Assembly: GCA_033722295.1 (NCBI GenBank)
Contig: JAWVZH010000004.1
Span: 1 to 56,201, forward strand
Length of the DNA: 56,201 nt
Direction of reading: 5' to 3'
Source of the DNA: JAWVZH01 sp033722295
Lineage (GTDB): Bacteria; Bacteroidota; Bacteroidia; Chitinophagales; Saprospiraceae
The translations under genes and the position numbers were made by a program. The notes below the pieces were generated by a model. That model did not search any database, was not told the origin of the DNA, and worked only from the letters and a program-made list of their open reading frames with translations. Position 1 is the stretch's first letter. Every line of letters begins with the position of its first letter. This document shows positions 16,934-25,842 of the stretch, piece by piece.

Positions 16934-17724
16934 GCCAGAACATAGATTATGACCGCAGTAGCCACCGCAAAACAATAGATCGAAAAATATTTGAGTTGAG
17001 CTCGTCTAACTATTGTCAGCATCCATCGACATGCCACCATACCCACAATAAAGGCAGACAGACTTCCAGCGATCAATATGGACGGATCGATGACCGATTC
17101 ACTATAATCGCCGGTGATCAGATCTTTCGCCATCTTTCCAAAAATGAGCGGTAAGACCATAAGGAAACTGAATCCGGCAGCTTTACCACGATCTACCTTG
17201 AGCAGTAAGCCTGTTGCGATCGTAGCGCCTGATCTGGATATCCCCGGTAGTATAGCAACAGCTTGTGCCAACCCGATGACAAAGCTGTTCCTCACTTCTA
17301 CGAGCCGTTCTCCATCCTTTATGAGATCTGCCACCAGTAGCAGTATGCCTGTTATGAATAACATCAATGCCACGAATGTCAATTGACCCTCAAACAATCT
17401 TTCTATCTCATCCTCCAGGAACAAACCGACGAGAGTAGCAGGGATCATGGAAATAATGATCCATAGGGTGAGTTGTGTTCCACTGTTCCAGGAAAACTGG
17501 AACAGGTCCCTAACAATGGAGTAAATATCCTTTCTGAAGATAACCATGGTGCTCAGGGCCGTAGCGCCGTGCAGGGTCACAGTGAGTAATAGACTCTCTT
17601 CTCCAGTGCCTTCGTAACCAAAGATAGCCTTGAATATCTCCAGGTGACCACTACTCGAAACCGGCAAAAATTCGGTCAACCCCTGAACTACACCAAGGAG
17701 TATGGCTTCGAGAAGCTCAGACAT
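16930..17724 (-). CDS. uppP: Undecaprenyl-diphosphatase
   Basis: 264 residues, highly hydrophobic with about eight membrane helices. It dephosphorylates undecaprenyl pyrophosphate at the outer face of the inner membrane, recycling the lipid carrier for peptidoglycan and polysaccharides. The two catalytic motifs are clear: GLTEFLPVSSSGHLEI near residues 15-30 and LPGISRSGATIATGLLL near 160-176. It is four bases downstream of the DUF3098 gene and overlaps truB by three bases, so it is in the middle of an envelope operon. Older names are bacA and upk, after bacitracin resistance. Confidence 0.96.
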   Translation of the reverse strand: MSELLEAILLGVVQGLTEFLPVSSSGHLEIFKAIFGYEGTGEESLLLTVTLHGATALSTMVIFRKDIYSIVRDLFQFSWNSGTQLTLWIIISMIPATLVGLFLEDEIERLFEGQLTFVALMLFITGILLLVADLIKDGERLVEVRNSFVIGLAQAVAILPGISRSGATIATGLLLKVDRGKAAGFSFLMVLPLIFGKMAKDLITGDYSESVIDPSILIAGSLSAFIVGMVACRWMLTIVRRAQLKYFSIYCFAVATAVIIYVLA

Positions 17725-17728
17725 GTTA

Positions 17729-18052
17729 TCATTTAAATATTCCTACAACCTCAAGTACGAGACCCGCCACGATGAGTATGGGTGCCAAAGTAATTCGTCT
17801 TGGACTGTAAATAAGAGATTCATCCCACACATCAGGACTTGGCATACTTCCACCTGACATTAATATAAAACCCAGGAGAAGCAACGCGGCGCCTCCCAAC
17901 ATATATAGATAGTTTTCCTTCCTGAAGATGAGGTTAGATCGGTCAGACTTTGAGGAAGCCTTCTCGCCAGACAGCCTTGAAGAGGTTGGTTTTGGCTTCT
18001 TTACTACCTTCTTTTTTGAACCACTGACAACGACTTTCTTTTTCTTACTCAT
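17729..18052 (-). CDS. DUF3098 small membrane protein
   Basis: 107 residues. The N-terminal 45 are Lys/Ser-rich (a KKKKVVVSGSKKK-like start) and unlikely to be folded. Two hydrophobic segments follow, about 50-67 and 88-105, separated by PSPDVWDESLIYSPRRIT. This layout and the position between ftsX and uppP match the DUF3098 family of Bacteroidota. The biochemical role is unknown; linkage to cell division and lipid-carrier genes suggests an envelope function. It is four bases from uppP and 39 bases from ftsX. Confidence 0.8.
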   Translation of the reverse strand: MSKKKKVVVSGSKKKVVKKPKPTSSRLSGEKASSKSDRSNLIFRKENYLYMLGGAALLLLGFILMSGGSMPSPDVWDESLIYSPRRITLAPILIVAGLVLEVVGIFK

Positions 18053-18091
18053 TGATGAGGGATTTGCTCGGCAAAGATATGTGAAATAATC

Positions 18092-18973
18092 CTATTTGTA
18101 TGACGACACTGCATGTTTCAGGGATTGATTGATCACGATGTACGTACTCAACCATTGAAGCACCACGCCGAGGACTATGAGAATGACGATGGTAACGAGC
18201 AGATAATACCAGTTAAAGTAGTCTATGAGCCCCGGAGTATTATAAAGGAAGACGGAAAGAAACAATGCTATCAATATTGAAGCAAGCAAAGCTGAAATAA
18301 TACCCATTTTTATTGCTACCCTTAAAAATGGCTCGCGGATGAAGTTCCAAGATGCCCCCACAAGCTCCAGTATCTCGATGGAATGTTTCCGCGTATAAAT
18401 TGAGAGCTTGACTGTGTTAAAGATGAGCATGATCGTTATGAGCAAGAGAAAGAGCGCAGATATTGCCGTGATCCTCAGGATCTTTCCCTTCCATTCATCC
18501 CAGAAAGCCAGGTAGTCATTCTGGAAGTACACTTGTGAAATATTGAATTTCCCCATCCAATCCTCCCGGATACTGTGAAGCTCCTCCTCACTAGTATAGG
18601 CCTCCTTCACATAGGAAGAAACTATGTCGCTGAACGGATTATCCATTCCCTCAGGCAAAAGGTCGGTACCCATCTCGTCCTGCATAAAATCAAGGCCTTC
18701 TTCAGAAGTGATATGTTCTATCGTATTTGAACGAAGACGTTCATCTTCTTTCAGATCTTCGGTTAAAGTCTTAATAACGGAGGGGTCAGAAGAATTCAGC
18801 TCAAAAACTATCGCGGTGTGCTCTTTCAGATATTTGACAATATTCTCAGAATGAAGCCCAGCCAGGATATATGTTCCGATCAACAACAACAGGAGCGCTG
18901 CACTGAATATCATCAGAAAAACAGCCGTTAGCGATGATGCGCTTTCAGTTCTTGACTTCGTACCTTTGGACAT
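18092..18973 (-). CDS. ftsX: Cell-division ABC permease FtsX
   Basis: 293 residues from the ATG at 18973; a GTG two codons earlier (18979) is also in frame. One membrane helix near the N-terminus (about 20-42), a large periplasmic domain (about 45-165), then three helices (about 172-195, 220-245, 262-285): the FtsX topology. With FtsE it controls peptidoglycan hydrolases at the septum; ftsE is not in this window, as is common in Bacteroidota. The SIEILELVGASWNFIREPF loop is the cytoplasmic motif that contacts FtsE. It heads the DUF3098-uppP-truB operon. Only 24 bases separate it from the divergent secreted-protein gene, so the two promoters must overlap or lie in coding sequence. Confidence 0.92.
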   Translation of the reverse strand: MSKGTKSRTESASSLTAVFLMIFSAALLLLLIGTYILAGLHSENIVKYLKEHTAIVFELNSSDPSVIKTLTEDLKEDERLRSNTIEHITSEEGLDFMQDEMGTDLLPEGMDNPFSDIVSSYVKEAYTSEEELHSIREDWMGKFNISQVYFQNDYLAFWDEWKGKILRITAISALFLLLITIMLIFNTVKLSIYTRKHSIEILELVGASWNFIREPFLRVAIKMGIISALLASILIALFLSVFLYNTPGLIDYFNWYYLLVTIVILIVLGVVLQWLSTYIVINQSLKHAVSSYK

Positions 18974-18997
18974 ATACACAAATCTATTAATAATTGC

Positions 18998-19618
18998 ATG
19001 ATGATAGATGGGTTTATCAAGCTCGGTTGTTTCCTGGTCTTTATCCTCTCGGTGAATTACACATATTCTCAGTCCAGGTTGAGTAATCCGTCATTTGAGG
19101 ATGAAAAAGCTGATGCGACCATGCCTTCGGGATGGTGGTCATGTCAAAAGGGAACTACTCCGGATATATTACCTGACTCCTGGGGAGTATACAATTTGCC
19201 AAAAGATGGCCAAACATACGTGGGCATCATCACCAGGGAAGATGGATCATATGAGGCTATAGGCCAGCGATTGGATGCTGCGCTCAAAAAAGGCCAATGC
19301 TATGAAATGACCCTTTACATCGCACATTCGGGAGTATATGCGGGATATGACACACCTATAAGACTCAGTATTTACCTTGGTCAGAAAAAATGTGAACGCG
19401 ATCAACTCGTATTCAGAACTGAGCGCATAAAAAAGGAGCCCTGGCAGCTCCAGGAAATTTCATTCACGCCGGACAAGGACATGTACTATATTACTCTGAT
19501 GGCAGATGATGATGGCAAGAATATCAACGGAAATATCTTAATAGATAACATCAGTGAAATTGTAAAATGCAAACGGGCAAATATTACCGATCACTCCTCT
19601 TCTTCCAGTAAACTTTGA
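18998..19618 (+). CDS. Secreted protein with carbohydrate-binding-like fold
   Basis: 206 residues. A signal peptide is evident (hydrophobic run about 9-20, then a Tyr/Ser/Gln cleavage region around residue 25). The mature part begins RLSNPSFEDEKADATMPSGW and contains W-S-C-Q, followed by alternating strands that end in ILIDNISEI, the usual last strand of jelly-roll binding modules (CBM_4_9-like). Bacteroidota often place this module at the front of T9SS or OmpA proteins; here it stands alone with no sorting domain. Two adjacent ATG codons (18998, 19001) could start it. The final 28 bases overlap the glycosyltransferase on the other strand. A -7-like TACCTTTG lies at 18961-18968 inside ftsX. 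Ligand unknown. Confidence 0.7.
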   Translation: MMIDGFIKLGCFLVFILSVNYTYSQSRLSNPSFEDEKADATMPSGWWSCQKGTTPDILPDSWGVYNLPKDGQTYVGIITREDGSYEAIGQRLDAALKKGQCYEMTLYIAHSGVYAGYDTPIRLSIYLGQKKCERDQLVFRTERIKKEPWQLQEISFTPDKDMYYITLMADDDGKNINGNILIDNISEIVKCKRANITDHSSSSSKL

Positions 19619-20691
19619 TATGCCGACAACAATTTGGCCTTCTCGCTTTCCCAGATCCAATTATCTGAAGCCTTCCGGCATTCTTCTTTCATATTCTGAT
19701 AAAAGGTCGGCGATTCCAACTTATTAATGGCTTTGATCAGGCTTGAGGTATTGACATCTTCAAGCAAGAGCGCAACATCAAATTCTTCGCAAAGAAACTT
19801 ATACTCAGGAAAGTCCATGGAGATCCCGGGTATGCCCGCCTGAACATAATCAAAGAACTTATTGGCCAAAGAGTAGTAATAATTAAGACTATCACCCTTA
19901 AGTAGATTCAGCCCTACACCCGCTCTCACGGTCAAGCGATGCAATTCATCGGGTTCGAGTCGGCCATAAAAAGTGACTCTTTCTCCAAGTGCCAAATCTT
20001 CCACCCTTGATCTGAGCTCATCTTCCAGAGGTCCGCCACCAGCTATCCACAATTGCCATTCATCCAGAGCGAGGGTGGCGTCGATCAGCTCCTCAAGGCC
20101 TCTGCCCTCATTCAGAGCTCCCTGGTAGATCATGACCTTTACAAAATCACTCTTATGAGATCCTTTTTTTTCAGGCAGGTTACGTACAGAAATAAAATCT
20201 CTGTGATAGTCGTGTGAGAGCCTCAATGCCAATTTAGGCCCAACGGTGATCGCTAGTCTAGCGTCCGGAACAAACCATAACTGTATCCGGTGCCAGATCC
20301 ATCTCTTGATATATTTGCCCTGGAGCTCTGGCACTTCAGTGAAATATTCATGACTGTCGTATACCAGGATCCTACGCCTAACCTTACTCGCAAGGCCGCA
20401 GGCGAGCAATGTATCAGCATCATTGGACTCTACAACATGCCATTTACGCAGTATTAGGAATAGAAATAATCGAATATTGAATTCGAGATAAAAGAAAAAG
20501 CCTCTATTGAACCAGCATTTGAATCTTCGGATCCTGTAATTGCCGGGAGGTTTTTTCGTATCTTTCAAATGTCTTCCTACCAACCGACACTCCCATCCTT
20601 CGGATCTCAGAGATTCAGCTTTCTTCAATAATCGCTGATCGTAGGTAAGATCATTGGTGACACAGTGATATATGATTTTTTTAGCTGGCAC
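19591..20691 (-). CDS. Family 4-type glycosyltransferase
   Basis: 366 residues from a GTG at 20691, eleven bases inside recQ; the frame is open further upstream and an ATG at 20715 is an alternative. Starting at the GTG gives KKIIYHCVTNDLTYDQR near the N-terminus, as expected for a GT-B first strand. The C-terminal Rossmann half shows MIYQGALNEGRGLEELI, LWIAGGGPLEDELR and VTFYGRLEPDELHRL, then a donor-binding segment around LANKFFDYVQAGIPGI. Donor and acceptor are unknown; the enzyme presumably adds a sugar to a surface glycan. It overlaps recQ, so it is probably co-transcribed with it although functionally unrelated. It also overlaps the secreted-protein gene tail to tail. Confidence 0.85.
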   Translation of the reverse strand: MPAKKIIYHCVTNDLTYDQRLLKKAESLRSEGWECRLVGRHLKDTKKPPGNYRIRRFKCWFNRGFFFYLEFNIRLFLFLILRKWHVVESNDADTLLACGLASKVRRRILVYDSHEYFTEVPELQGKYIKRWIWHRIQLWFVPDARLAITVGPKLALRLSHDYHRDFISVRNLPEKKGSHKSDFVKVMIYQGALNEGRGLEELIDATLALDEWQLWIAGGGPLEDELRSRVEDLALGERVTFYGRLEPDELHRLTVRAGVGLNLLKGDSLNYYYSLANKFFDYVQAGIPGISMDFPEYKFLCEEFDVALLLEDVNTSSLIKAINKLESPTFYQNMKEECRKASDNWIWESEKAKLLSAYQSLLEEEE

Positions 20692-22594
20692 GAGAAGGAA
20701 GCATAAAGGTAGCATCTTTAACCACAACTTCTCCGTCCTCCACCATTTCCTCCACAAGTTGGAGAAGACCTCTTCTTTTAAATATTGGAAAATATCTCAA
20801 AAGATCCGGAAGGATCAGTTTCTCAGTTTCCAGAATCTCAAAAATGCGATCACGATATTTCAGTTCTTCCTCCAGGGGCAGACGGGGTTCCTTCGACCCA
20901 AGGCACACATCGCAATGTCCACAATTATCATCTGCTTTTTCGTCAAAATAGGACAGGACCCATTCCGTCCTGCACGTATCAGAATCTATAAACTTCAGGA
21001 CCTCCTCTGCCCTCTTACTCTTTCTCTTTTGATTGGCCAGATATCTCTGATGATCCAGGGCCAGTCTCTCACTCCACTCGCTGATACCAGTGATCCTTAT
21101 GGCTTCCCCTGTCACAGCTTTATGGTAATCTATGATCCCCTTCTTTCCTAATCTCTCCAGCTCTTTGACGATCACATCCGGTGTCAAGCCGGTGACTTCA
21201 GAAATTCTGGCCTCATCCACGGGAGAAAGGACAGAGAACAGACCTTCATACGTCCTGAGAAGTGCCTTTATTATCTTACGATGTATCTCGGATCTCTCCA
21301 TAATGTCTTCAAGCCCATGTTTATTCATGGTTATCCGGACTCTGGATTGCAATAATCCGCCTGTTCTGACCTGTATATATTCCTTCTCTACCAACCATCG
21401 TAAACTCTCCTTTACCACACTCTGATCCATCTCGAAATGGCGGGAAAAGGCAGTGAGATCAAAGGCATGATAACTTTCATCTATTTGATCAGCAGGGACC
21501 TGTAGGTAAACAGCCAATCGCTGATAAACCGTTTGGATGTCATTTTTAGTCAGAGGTGTTCCCATCTGTCGCTGAATCAGATTCTTCCGGTCACGCTCAT
21601 TATAGACAAGGTAGGCCCAGGATCTTTGACCATCTCTTCCCGCCCGGCCGATCTCCTGATAATAGTCTTCAATACTTGGAGGCAGTTCGAAATGAATGAC
21701 CAACCGAACATCTGGTTTGTCCACGCCCATTCCAAATGCCGAAGTGGCAACTATGCACTGGATTCTGTCATTGATCCACTTTGTTTGAATCGAATGCCGT
21801 TCTGAACTTTCCATTCCGGCATGATAAGCTGACGCGGAAACCCCTCTTTGTCTGAGTAATTCAGCCAATTCCACACTTGTCCTGCGGCTTCTCACATAGA
21901 TAATGTGACTACCACGATTCTGCCTTACCAGGTGGAGGACAGTTGGTAATTTGACATCTTCTTGAGATATGACGGTAAAAATATTCGGTCGCTCAAACCC
22001 ACTTCTAAAAATGTGAGGATCGCGGAGTTGTAAATGATCTTCAATATCATTGATTACCCGAGAAGTGGCTGTTCCTGTCAAAGCCAGGATCGGGATTGAC
22101 GGAAAATGTTCTCTGAGTATTCCTACTCTGAGGTAAGAAGGGCGGAAATCGTGTCCCCATTGTGAAATACAATGTGCTTCATCGATGGCTATCAAACTGA
22201 GGTCTGCAGAAACGAGATAATCCATAAAATTGGGGGTCCTCAATCTTTCGGGAGAGAGGTAAAGCAGGTCATACTGATGCTTGACAACCTCATCCAGTAT
22301 TTTTTTCTTTTCGGAGCTGTGCAGTCCCGAATGAAGTAAGGCCGCCCGAATCCCCCGCTTTTTGAGTTGACCGACCTGATCCTGCATCAGTGAGATCAAA
22401 GGTGAGACGACAAGTGTCAATCCTTTCTTCACCAATGCGGGCAGTTGATAGCACAGAGATTTGCCCCCTCCTGTCGGTAACAATACAATAGCATCCTTGC
22501 CGGAAAGACTGTGCTGGATCACCTCAAGTTGTGGTGACCGAAAGGCATCATATCCCCAATAGGACTTTAATAGTTCTTTCAGTTGTTCATGCAT
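20681..22594 (-). CDS. recQ: ATP-dependent DNA helicase RecQ
   Basis: 637 residues from the ATG at 22594; an in-frame upstream ATG (22624) would add ten residues and is less likely. RecQ unwinds recombination intermediates and stalled forks 3' to 5'. Helicase motifs: Q-site FRSPQLEVI, Walker A LPTGGGKSLCYQ (about 50-61), DEAH in IAIDEAHCISQWGHDFRP, SAFGMGVDKPDVR and QEIGRAGRDGQ. The RQC zinc ligands are seen in CRTEWVLSYF and CGHCDVC. The region after the zinc site is short and lacks a clear HRDC domain; many Bacteroidota RecQ proteins look like this. A terminator of the neighbouring gene lies 88 bases upstream, so recQ has its own promoter, perhaps at TATCTTTA (22614-22607). Confidence 0.95.
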   Translation of the reverse strand: MHEQLKELLKSYWGYDAFRSPQLEVIQHSLSGKDAIVLLPTGGGKSLCYQLPALVKKGLTLVVSPLISLMQDQVGQLKKRGIRAALLHSGLHSSEKKKILDEVVKHQYDLLYLSPERLRTPNFMDYLVSADLSLIAIDEAHCISQWGHDFRPSYLRVGILREHFPSIPILALTGTATSRVINDIEDHLQLRDPHIFRSGFERPNIFTVISQEDVKLPTVLHLVRQNRGSHIIYVRSRRTSVELAELLRQRGVSASAYHAGMESSERHSIQTKWINDRIQCIVATSAFGMGVDKPDVRLVIHFELPPSIEDYYQEIGRAGRDGQRSWAYLVYNERDRKNLIQRQMGTPLTKNDIQTVYQRLAVYLQVPADQIDESYHAFDLTAFSRHFEMDQSVVKESLRWLVEKEYIQVRTGGLLQSRVRITMNKHGLEDIMERSEIHRKIIKALLRTYEGLFSVLSPVDEARISEVTGLTPDVIVKELERLGKKGIIDYHKAVTGEAIRITGISEWSERLALDHQRYLANQKRKSKRAEEVLKFIDSDTCRTEWVLSYFDEKADDNCGHCDVCLGSKEPRLPLEEELKYRDRIFEILETEKLILPDLLRYFPIFKRRGLLQLVEEMVEDGEVVVKDATFMLPSRAS

Positions 22595-22681
22595 GATCGT
22601 GTATTCTAAAGATAAGTGATGCAACTGTCTAAAAAGTAACCGGCAACAATAAAAACGCAGATGGAGATTTAGAGATGAAGT

Positions 22682-22711
22682 AAAATAAAAAAACCCGCCT
22701 GGGAGGGCGGG
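22682..22711 (-). terminator. Rho-independent terminator of the PorG-like gene
   Basis: CCCGCC (22694-22699) pairs with GGCGGG (22706-22711) over a six-base loop. Read on the minus strand the hairpin is followed by a run of seven T and then ATTTT. It ends the barrel-protein transcript 47 bases past its stop and separates it from recQ. Confidence 0.88.
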
Positions 22712-22757
22712 TCAAAATATGTTCATGTCATCGAAATATCTTGAATGAATTACCTTA

Positions 22758-23603
22758 TTAGAATTTTGGGCAATCCAATGGCTTTCTGCCTTTTACTCCT
22801 CTAATATAACGACTATTGTTGAAATTCAAACGATATGCAAAGCTTAAAACAGCAACCCCGAACCAATCATTGACATCAGGATTTCCTCTCTGGGTTCCGG
22901 TAGGCGCATCTATTTTATTTCCCAGCATGGCAGCCAGGGCGCCATTATTTTCCAGAAGTTCATCGTAGGCGACATAGTCCATGCTGACATCATCGATATA
23001 ATCAGTGTCCGTCCATCGCACACCATATTCCAGGTCAATGATCCATTTGCCACTCTCCCATCTCAATCCAATGCCGAACGGCACAACCAAGCCATGTAGA
23101 TCATAGCGTGGAGCATATCCCGGCATACCCTGTCCTTCTGTTCCAAGAGGTTGAAGGTCCACCTGTGTCCCATTGATGTTAGCCTGAGGATTAAAGCGGA
23201 AAAGGCCAATACCCCCGAAAATATAAGGGCTGATGCTCCTAGCATCGGATGATCTCCACCAGGCCAATGGATGGACCTCGGAAATAATGCTGCCTTCAAA
23301 AATCCTTGAACTGAATGCCAGATCCCTTTGTGTTCGCCATTCTACTCCGGAGTTTCGATCCTGGGCTTCGACCTGTGTATATAACAGTCCAGCTCTGAGG
23401 GTTATTCCGCGACTAAGCCCTACTCTAAGGAAACCTCCAACAGCAGGGTTGACGTTCTGTAGATAGGACGTAAGGCCTGGTGTTGACAGGTCACCACTAT
23501 AAGCTCCTCCTCCAACTTGTATTCCCAGGTCCAGGGTCTGACCAATAGAATTGAATGACAGGCTAAGGAGCATCAATAAGGTGAGACAAACAGGCTTGAA
23601 CAT
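22758..23603 (-). CDS. PorG/DUF6089-like outer-membrane barrel protein
   Basis: 281 residues. A signal peptide (hydrophobic 6-17, then FNSIGQ) precedes a series of amphipathic strands with aromatic ends: LDLGIQVGGGAYSGDL, GGFLRVGLSRGITLRAGLLY, YIFGGIGLFRFNPQA and VVPFGIGLRWE. This order is that of the DUF6089 proteins, which include PorG, an outer-membrane component of type IX secretion. Given the T9SS cargo in this window, a secretion role is plausible, but paralogues with other roles exist, so no symbol is given. It ends with a strong terminator and is divergent from the subtilase gene across a 221-base AT-rich spacer. Confidence 0.75.
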   Translation of the reverse strand: MFKPVCLTLLMLLSLSFNSIGQTLDLGIQVGGGAYSGDLSTPGLTSYLQNVNPAVGGFLRVGLSRGITLRAGLLYTQVEAQDRNSGVEWRTQRDLAFSSRIFEGSIISEVHPLAWWRSSDARSISPYIFGGIGLFRFNPQANINGTQVDLQPLGTEGQGMPGYAPRYDLHGLVVPFGIGLRWESGKWIIDLEYGVRWTDTDYIDDVSMDYVAYDELLENNGALAAMLGNKIDAPTGTQRGNPDVNDWFGVAVLSFAYRLNFNNSRYIRGVKGRKPLDCPKF

Positions 23604-23771
23604 GACAGAGCGTTTACCGTTAAAATTGAACAGGTCTAACCGATGACCTGATTGAAATGCCTCTGAGGCGTACTGAGCTCAGGGATATTTCACAATATTA
23701 ATGACTTTTACACATATTAAATATTTTTCTAATATGTTTTTCTTTTTAATGCCTACGAATTAATTCGTACT

Positions 23772-23804
23772 TTGCATCCGTTATGTGACTTAATATTACT
23801 TTTG
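23772..23804 (+). promoter_or_regulatory. Promoter of the subtilase gene
   Basis: TTG at 23772-23774 and TACTTTTG at 23797-23804 are separated by 22 bases, an exact -7 box in the accepted spacing range. The expected transcription start is near 23810, some 15 bases before the ATG at 23825. Confidence 0.6.
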
Positions 23805-23824
23805 CACATTCTAAAATCAATTAA

Positions 23825-25534
23825 ATGTACAGATCACTTTTTAGCACTTTCCTTTTTTCAATTCTGGTAATCATACTTCAAGGGCAGGTCTTGCCACCTG
23901 ATGATTGGTTTCATAAGGATTCAGAACTCGACAACATCCTGGGCATCAGCACGGATCGCACGTACAACGAACTACTAAAAGGTCGTGAAGGACAGACCGT
24001 AGTTGTCGCGATTCTGGACTCCGGGGTCGATGCGGATCACGAGGACCTCAACGATGTGATGTGGGTCAATCATGACGAAATTCCTGGTAACAATAAGGAT
24101 GATGATAATAATGGGTATAAGGACGATATACATGGTTGGAACTTTATCGGTGGACCTGACGGAAAAAATGTGCATCACGACACTTATGAAGTGACGAGGC
24201 TTTACGCCAAATACAAATACAAATACGAAAATGCCGATAGAGACAAGCTCACTAGAAAGCAAAGAGACGAGTACGACAAATTTATTGAATACAAAAAGGT
24301 CGTTGAAAAAGAAAGGGAAAAGGCTGCGAAGAATCTTTCCAAGATCGAACAGAGCGAAGCGATGCTGGTCAATGCCATCGATGCCCTTGCGGAAGCAGTC
24401 GGAGACGCCTCTCTCAACATGGAGACCATTGATTCATTAGAACAACTCAACCAGCCGGCGTTGATGATAGGGATCAATGTCTATAAGGAAGCTACTTCTG
24501 CAGGTGTAGAGATAAGCTCGATCGAGGACATGAAAGAACTACTCACGGAAGAACTTCAGCATGCCAAAGATTACTATTCCAATAAACTCGAATATGCTTA
24601 CAATCCTGATTTCAACCCACGTAAGATCATCGGGGATGACTACAGCGATCCCAATGAATGGCAATATGGCAACAATGATGTCGAAGGTCCGGATGCTGCG
24701 CATGGCACCCATGTCGCAGGTATCGTAGCTGCTGAAAGAAATAACGGCATAGGTATAAACGGGATTTCTAAAAATGCGGTCATCATGTCGGTGCGCACGG
24801 TACCAGATGGAGATGAAAGGGATAAAGATGTGGCTAATGCCATCCGGTACGCGGTTGATAATGGCGCCAGCGTCATTAATATGAGCTTTGGCAAAGGACA
24901 GTCATGGAATAAGGAGATCGTAGATGAAGCGGTAAAATATGCTGCCAAACACGATGTTTTGTTGGTGCACGCTGCCGGGAACAGCAATCAAGACAATGAC
25001 AGGGAGAATAACTTCCCCAACGATCTGTTCGAAAAGAGCTTCTTCCTGTGCAAAGGAGAAGCAAAGAACTGGTTGGAAGTAGGCGCACTCTCATATCAAT
25101 CCGACGAAAACATGATAGCGTCATTCTCCAATTATGGCAGAAAGGGTGTTGATGTATTCGCACCTGGAGTAGCCATGTACAGTACGGTCCCCGGTAGTGA
25201 ATATCAACAAATGCAGGGAACCTCAATGGCAGCGCCCGTGGTTGCCGGTATCGCTGCAACGATCAGATCATACTTCCCTACTCTGACGGCCGAACAAGTC
25301 AAGGAGATAATCATGGAGTCCACGATCCCCATTACTTCCAAGGTGAAGCGTCCCGGAGACAACGAACTGGTAGAAGCTTCCGAAATATCTGTCACCGGTG
25401 GTGTTGTGAACCTGTACAAGGCGATCAAACTGGCTCAAGAGACTAAAGGAAAGTCAAAGGCGAGAAAGAGCCGTAAATGGAGGCAGTACGATGAAGCATG
25501 GGAAAAAGTCCAGGAACGCAGGGATAGGGCATGA
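23825..25534 (+). CDS. Secreted subtilisin-like serine peptidase (S8)
   Basis: 569 residues with an N-terminal signal peptide (about 1-20, ending near ILQGQ). Catalytic residues: Asp65 in AILDSGVDADHEDL, His293 in AAHGTHVAGI, oxyanion Asn386 in HAAGNS and Ser467 in GTSMAAP. The Asp-to-His distance is about 228 residues, whereas classical subtilisins have roughly 30-40. The extra part (about 115-265) is highly charged and helical. I know Bacteroidota S8 proteins with such insertions, so it is probably a subfamily trait. The C-terminus is basic (KGKSKARKSRKWR) and there is no T9SS domain, so the protein may remain periplasmic or be exported otherwise. It is transcribed alone and converges on the DciA-like gene. 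Confidence 0.9.
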   Translation: MYRSLFSTFLFSILVIILQGQVLPPDDWFHKDSELDNILGISTDRTYNELLKGREGQTVVVAILDSGVDADHEDLNDVMWVNHDEIPGNNKDDDNNGYKDDIHGWNFIGGPDGKNVHHDTYEVTRLYAKYKYKYENADRDKLTRKQRDEYDKFIEYKKVVEKEREKAAKNLSKIEQSEAMLVNAIDALAEAVGDASLNMETIDSLEQLNQPALMIGINVYKEATSAGVEISSIEDMKELLTEELQHAKDYYSNKLEYAYNPDFNPRKIIGDDYSDPNEWQYGNNDVEGPDAAHGTHVAGIVAAERNNGIGINGISKNAVIMSVRTVPDGDERDKDVANAIRYAVDNGASVINMSFGKGQSWNKEIVDEAVKYAAKHDVLLVHAAGNSNQDNDRENNFPNDLFEKSFFLCKGEAKNWLEVGALSYQSDENMIASFSNYGRKGVDVFAPGVAMYSTVPGSEYQQMQGTSMAAPVVAGIAATIRSYFPTLTAEQVKEIIMESTIPITSKVKRPGDNELVEASEISVTGGVVNLYKAIKLAQETKGKSKARKSRKWRQYDEAWEKVQERRDRA

Positions 25535-25554
25535 TCTGAGGGACGATAAGTTGA

Positions 25555-25842
25555 TCATCTGACAACGACTTCTTTAAGATAGTCTTCCTCTAAAAGTTCA
25601 TTCATTCTTTTCAATATGACTTCGCGGGACATATGTAATTCCTGTCTTACAACAGAAGAATGAACGGACAGGTAAAGCACCCTCTTTTTTACATAGATCT
25701 GTTTGACTTCCCTATTGAAGGTCGGCCCCATCTCTTCATCCCAGAAAACTCGAATTTTTGCCTGATTGAGCCTCTCACGATAGGCCGGTCTTTTACTGAA
25801 TTCACGGATCAGCGACTTGAGGGAATGGTCATTCTTCTTCAT
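25555..25842 (-). CDS. DUF721 / DciA-like protein
   Basis: 95 residues. The sequence matches the compact DUF721 domain: an N-terminal helix (SLKSLIREF), the VFWDEEMGPTFN segment where relatives have W-x-x-x-V-G, then alternating strands LYLSVHSSVVRQELHM and a final helix. DciA proteins load or help the replicative helicase DnaB in bacteria lacking DnaC. The gene overlaps recF by fourteen bases; recF followed by a DUF721 gene is widespread and supports the call. At 95 residues it is the short form, without the long disordered C-terminal tail of proteobacterial DciA. Confidence 0.82.
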   Translation of the reverse strand: MKKNDHSLKSLIREFSKRPAYRERLNQAKIRVFWDEEMGPTFNREVKQIYVKKRVLYLSVHSSVVRQELHMSREVILKRMNELLEEDYLKEVVVR

